Both the position numbers and the translations under genes were made by a program. Below, piece by piece: positions 35,001-40,077 of a stretch of 64,000 nt of DNA. The stretch comes from Pachyseris speciosa (lineage: Eukaryota; Cnidaria; Anthozoa; Scleractinia; Pachyseridae): assembly GCA_016490735.1 (NCBI GenBank), contig JAEMWC010000995.1:200001-264000 (forward strand). The letters run 5' to 3'. A model generated the notes under the pieces. The model was given only the letters and a program-made list of their open reading frames with translations, had not been told where the DNA came from and ran no database searches. Each line of letters opens with the position of its first letter. Position 1 is the stretch's first letter.

Positions 35001-38000
35001 ATTGAACATCAAAATGAAATGAAATGGTTGTGAGCCGTAAACTGACAGTGTATGTTATCTTTGTTATTCATGTTAATTTCAAAGGAAATGGAATGTGAAT
35101 TTTTTTTTATCTTTAACGTAACACGAAGTCTAATACTTATTAAGATTGTGGAGAAGGTTGATTTAAAAAAACGTATAAGTGTTATTGTTCTCTTCAACGT
35201 CAAGTAAGAGCCTGAAAGGAACAAACACAGAATTTTGTTTTGTGATATTGTCACTTGACCCTTACCGTTTATAACTCCGAGATGTTGTTGTTAAATGTGC
35301 GAAGGAATTTTAGCTCTGATGGTGGAGTCTGGTTCATACGGTGGCAGTGTAAATTTTAAGTCAAAGTTTTGTGATATTGTCACTTGACCCTTACCGTTTA
35401 ACTCCTTCTACATAACAAAACAAAAACATCCAGAAATGTTTTACCTTATAACTGAGGGTAATAGACTCGGTCAAATATATTCTGAACCTCCAATTGTCGC
35501 CTACAGGAAGGACAAGTCTCTTAAAGACCTTCTGGTCAGAGCTAAAATTCCTTCGCACATTTAACAACAACATCTCGGAGTTATAAACGGTAAGGGTCAA
35601 GTGACAATATCACAAAACTTTGACTTAAAATTTACACTGCCACCGTATGAACCAGGCTCCACCATCAGGCTTTATTGAACCCTCAGGTTCAAAACGAGCC
35701 ACAACCTTGTTGACTTTAACTGATATTTTTTCAGTACTCTGACAATTGCTTTACAAACTGACTCAAAGTTAATTTTCGATCCTGGATTTCAATACGATCA
35801 ACTGTTATCTTTGTCTTTCACGTAAACAATAGAAGACGCGGTAACTATGCGTAACGGATCGAAAGATCCTAACTTCTGATTGGTCAGTTCACCCATAACC
35901 GGTCTCACTCAACGTATAAAAGCTGCGCGTTCGCGAGCCCTGGCCACAACTGCTCACAGCCACTTGAGCACCGCAATAAAAGCAACTGACGAAGGAAAGC
36001 CACTCTGCTTCCGAAACCGGTCTTGCTAAACTAAACCAACAGTTCTTATCAGAACTCCATGGCCACTCCAAACAAAACTTTGGATGTTCAAACACATTAC
36101 AAGCCCACAGGAACGTTTCAATATACGCACTTCGCTTCAAGTCACCCTCTCAGTGTTAAGAAGGGTTTTATTAAAGGAGAAACTTTGCGTTTACTGAGAA
36201 CTAACTCGGTTAAAGAAATTTTCGAGTTACGAAAGCTAAAATTTCTAACTCGTCTACTCGAGCGAGGCTACCCGAGGGAACTCGCCGAAATATTCTAGCC
36301 GAAGTAAAATTCTCATCACGAAACGAGGCTCTACAAAACAAAACAAAACAAAAACATCCAGAAATGTTTTACCTTATAACTGAGGGCAATAGACTCGGTC
36401 AAATATATTCTGAACCTCCAATTGTCGCCTACAGGAAGGACAAGTCTCTTAAAGACCTTCTGGTCAGAGCTAAAATTCCTTCGCACATTTAACAACAACA
36501 TCTCGCAGTTATAAACGGTAAGGGTCAAGTGACAATATCACAAAACTTATACAAGGCCTGAAGCTTTTTGGTGCCACCAGTGTTTTAAGCTATGCTCCTA
36601 ACAACTTTGGCTGTGCGCCTAAATTTTTGACAGTGCTCCTAGAAATTTACACCTGGTAGAAAAAGTGCTCCTAAAGCCAAAAGTAAACTTTAAGCCCTGT
36701 GGTTGTAGTCAGATATTGACTGATGTAAACATATCTCCACTAGGGGTTGGGGTGGGGTTGTAGTCCAAGTCCCATTAAAATTTGGCACCTTCCTGGGAAA
36801 TATTTTGAAAACAATTGGGTGTGATGAGTCAAGTGATTATGATGCTATCTGTACTTTGGTAAGCTCAAGTTGACAGCTGGGTTTTCTTAGTCAAAGTAAC
36901 ATTTTATTCTTGTTCTTAAACAACAAAACAATGGTCAGTGTTACTGTGACTGTCGTGTTTTCTTGTTATTTCAGTGCTTTTTCATAGGCCTTGATTATAT
37001 TATTGTAGTCTATTTTTGTGGTCCTCTGAGCAATTGGACCATCCACAAACACAAGATGGCAGACCCAAGATGGCTGTCATTTAGAAACATAACGTAGTAC
37101 TTTGATCTAGTCAGTGTAAAGACCAGTACTTTTTGGTTATTTTACAGAGGTACCTTTCTGAGAAGGGCCTTGTGCACAGGGATCTAGCAGCAAGGAACAT
37201 TCTCGTGGGACACGGTAAAAAACTCAAGATTGGTGACTTTGGTTTGATGCGACAGTTGTACAGTGAGGTGTATGAAGGCAAGAAGCAGAAGAAACTGCCA
37301 ATCAAGTGGATGGCTCCTGAGGCGATCTTTGGCGAGATCTTCAGTGTCAAGAGCGATGTGTATGTATTACATCTGATTAATTACTGATCTGTTATTAGGA
37401 CATTCTTCCCAATTGGTTTTGCACATTCCTACTGCACAATTATGTAATGTGAGTTGTAATGTCACGCCACACCATACATGGAGCAGACATACCATGGAAT
37501 ATAGCCCTGACATAAGGCCTCATAAATATTGCATAGATTAACAGTTTGGAGTGCATGGTGGTCCCTAATTTTCTATTCTGACAAACCAGTTACATTTCTT
37601 AACTTATTCCCTCTATTTTCGCTCTCTGAATATTTATGTACAATGTGTACATTTCATTTTGTGCGGGTGTGACTGGAAAACAAGTTTTAAGAAGTGCCAA
37701 AGACAAATGAGACAATTGTTAGGAGGCTAACACTGGTTTCCAGCACTTTTCAGCTCTTGTACATTTGTACCTAATGTTACCTTTATGGTATCAAAGTGAA
37801 ACAAATGCTAAATCATTAGTGAGCAAGTTATGAAGGTTTCTTGTGCTAGGTTACCATAGAAACACTATAACCTGTTACAAACACCCCAATTTTAGTTTTA
37901 AATGATGATAACTTAAAAATGAGCTCGGTGACACCAATTTTTTATTGTTCCCACAAATCATAATTTGCTATTTCAGATAAGAGTTTTCCCTTCAAAATCT

Positions 38001-40021
38001 GACCAAACTTAGTTCCAGACAACACACTGCCAGATCCTAATATCTGCAATTGGAACTCTTATTTTTGAACTGAGATGGAGGTACAATTTGATGTGGGAAG
38101 GTTTGTATAGGAGAAACCCTATACACAGAATAAGTCTTAATGGTTTTTGCATTTGGTGTTAATAGATTCAAATTCACCCCTTAACAACAAGATTATTAAA
38201 TTTTCAGTGATTTTGGAGCCCCAGTTGGGATCCCATCACCTTCATTATATTCTTGAAATTATAAACAGAAGTTTCATCGAAATTGTTCAATGCCTCCTTT
38301 TCCAACAGTCACAAACATTATTTTGTAAGACAGGGACTGTGAATGACTTAAGTGACCCACGTTTGTGAAATTACGGTAATTATCTAACTTAATTGTTATC
38401 ATAAGACTCTTACACTTTTATTTCCTTCTGTTAATTTCAGATGGTCTTTTGGAGTTGTCATGTGGGAAATTGGAACTCTTGGTAATTTTTTTAGTCTCTA
38501 CTAAAGCAGTCTATTAAGTGTTTTTTGTTCCCTCTGGTTGTCAGCTGCTCAAACTCTGGATAGTATTCCCAGCAACTCTCCAAGCACAGTCCTTTATTTT
38601 GGTGGCAAGATTTCTCCACTTGTTTGTCAGAAGGATGTTTTTAAGCCATTTCCCAGACGTCTAGTTGAGATGTCCAAGAGAAGGCAATTTATTGGCAAGG
38701 ACATGAATAGTGGCAGATGCTTAACCTTATCTAACTGCTATCCACCTCCATTTCATTGAATAATTGTTCCTTATTTAACTATCACTTGTCTGTGCATAAT
38801 TGTCTTCAATTAAGCTCGTCTTGTGTTAGGTGTTTCTCCTCCTGTTAAGCAATAAAGGCTTCTTTTGTTCTAGATTATAAAAATTAAGGAATCTTTCGCT
38901 TTATGTTCAGTGAATATCACAACATTTCTGTTACCTTCCTTGGAACAAAGCACAAGCCTTTTTAATAAAGTTTTGAGGGGCATATTTTTTAAACGGAATT
39001 GAAGAGATGATCTTACACAATGACATTGACTAATTCCAGGTGGCTCTCCGTACCCACTGCTAAGTCACACGGAGATATTGAAGCGTCTTAAGAAAGGCTA
39101 CAGGATGGAAAGGCCTGACATCTGTCCAGAGTCTTTGTAAGTTTGAGTTTATTATGTTTCCTAACTCGGTAGTGATCGTAAGTAATGAGTACCCCCACGA
39201 GACAGCATGGATTCATGTGTTACTTCAAAACAGGAGAAAGAAGCACAGTGCACACCATGCAGCCTTCGTGCATTCGTCTCCTATGTCCTTTGTTGCACAC
39301 AGGCTAGCCCCCTATTGAGGTCTCACGAAAGATTTATTTCAGGGGTGAGTGGCGAGTGAAGTGAGCTGCGAGAGAGTTGGAGCGGTGTTCAGACTCACCC
39401 TGCCCCTGCCGCTGCTCCTGTCCCTGCCACAATCCTCTCGCCTTTCGCACCATATTTGTGAGACTCCATTAGAAAGCTTGTCACAGGCTAATGCTTCAAT
39501 GGTTTTAACAATCGAATGAATCAGAAAACCCTTTTTTCAAGCCTTGTCTTAGTAGTATTTCTCCAAAGCCGAACAGCCCATTTGGCAGTTGTATGCTCAG
39601 TGACCTGGCCTAAGAATGGAAACGAGGCTGAAGGTGACCTTGTTTTGATACAAACCTCTCTGTCTTTCTCATGCAAATGTGGACTAGTTAGCATAAGAAC
39701 AACAAGATTTACATGAGAAAAGCAGTGAGGTCTATATCAAAACAAGCTGATCACCTCCAGCTTCGTCTTCGTTCATAAAGGCCAGGTCACTAAGGTTGCA
39801 ATTGTAAAATGGGCGAAACAAAATGTTACCTACAGCTAGAAAAACAAACAGGAAGTTGTAATGTTCCATTTACGTTAGACATTCATGTACTGTCAATTAG
39901 CCAACAACCTCCCCACCCACCATCAACACTACCATAACTTGAGGACAAAATTCACGCCAACATTCAGGCGGACCCAACCAGCCAAATTAACCAAAAGCAC
40001 TAGAAAAGCATTTTTAAGTAC

Positions 40022-40077
<56 letters not shown>

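Larger units (their letters stand above)
34126..36699. mobile_element. CAGGG-ended DNA element carrying Penelope-like fragments
   Basis: The left end CAGGGCTCAAAGTTT and the complement of the right end CAGGGCTTAAAGTTT form TIRs of about 15 nt. A TGGTT direct repeat flanks both ends exactly (34121-34125, 36700-36704). GTGCGCCTAA-like motifs occur just inside both ends. The terminal CAGGG suggests a hAT-like element, though 5 nt is short for a hAT duplication. Penelope-like fragments and a 30-nt-arm hairpin lie inside. Confidence 0.6.

Noticed and set aside
35391..36528. Minus-strand frames at 35391-35600 and 36331-36528
   Set aside because: They are antisense shadows of the duplicated Penelope-like piece.
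38538..38759. 73-codon frame between kinase exons
   Set aside because: It lies in an intron between two exons that join in phase, and shows no motif or splice signal.
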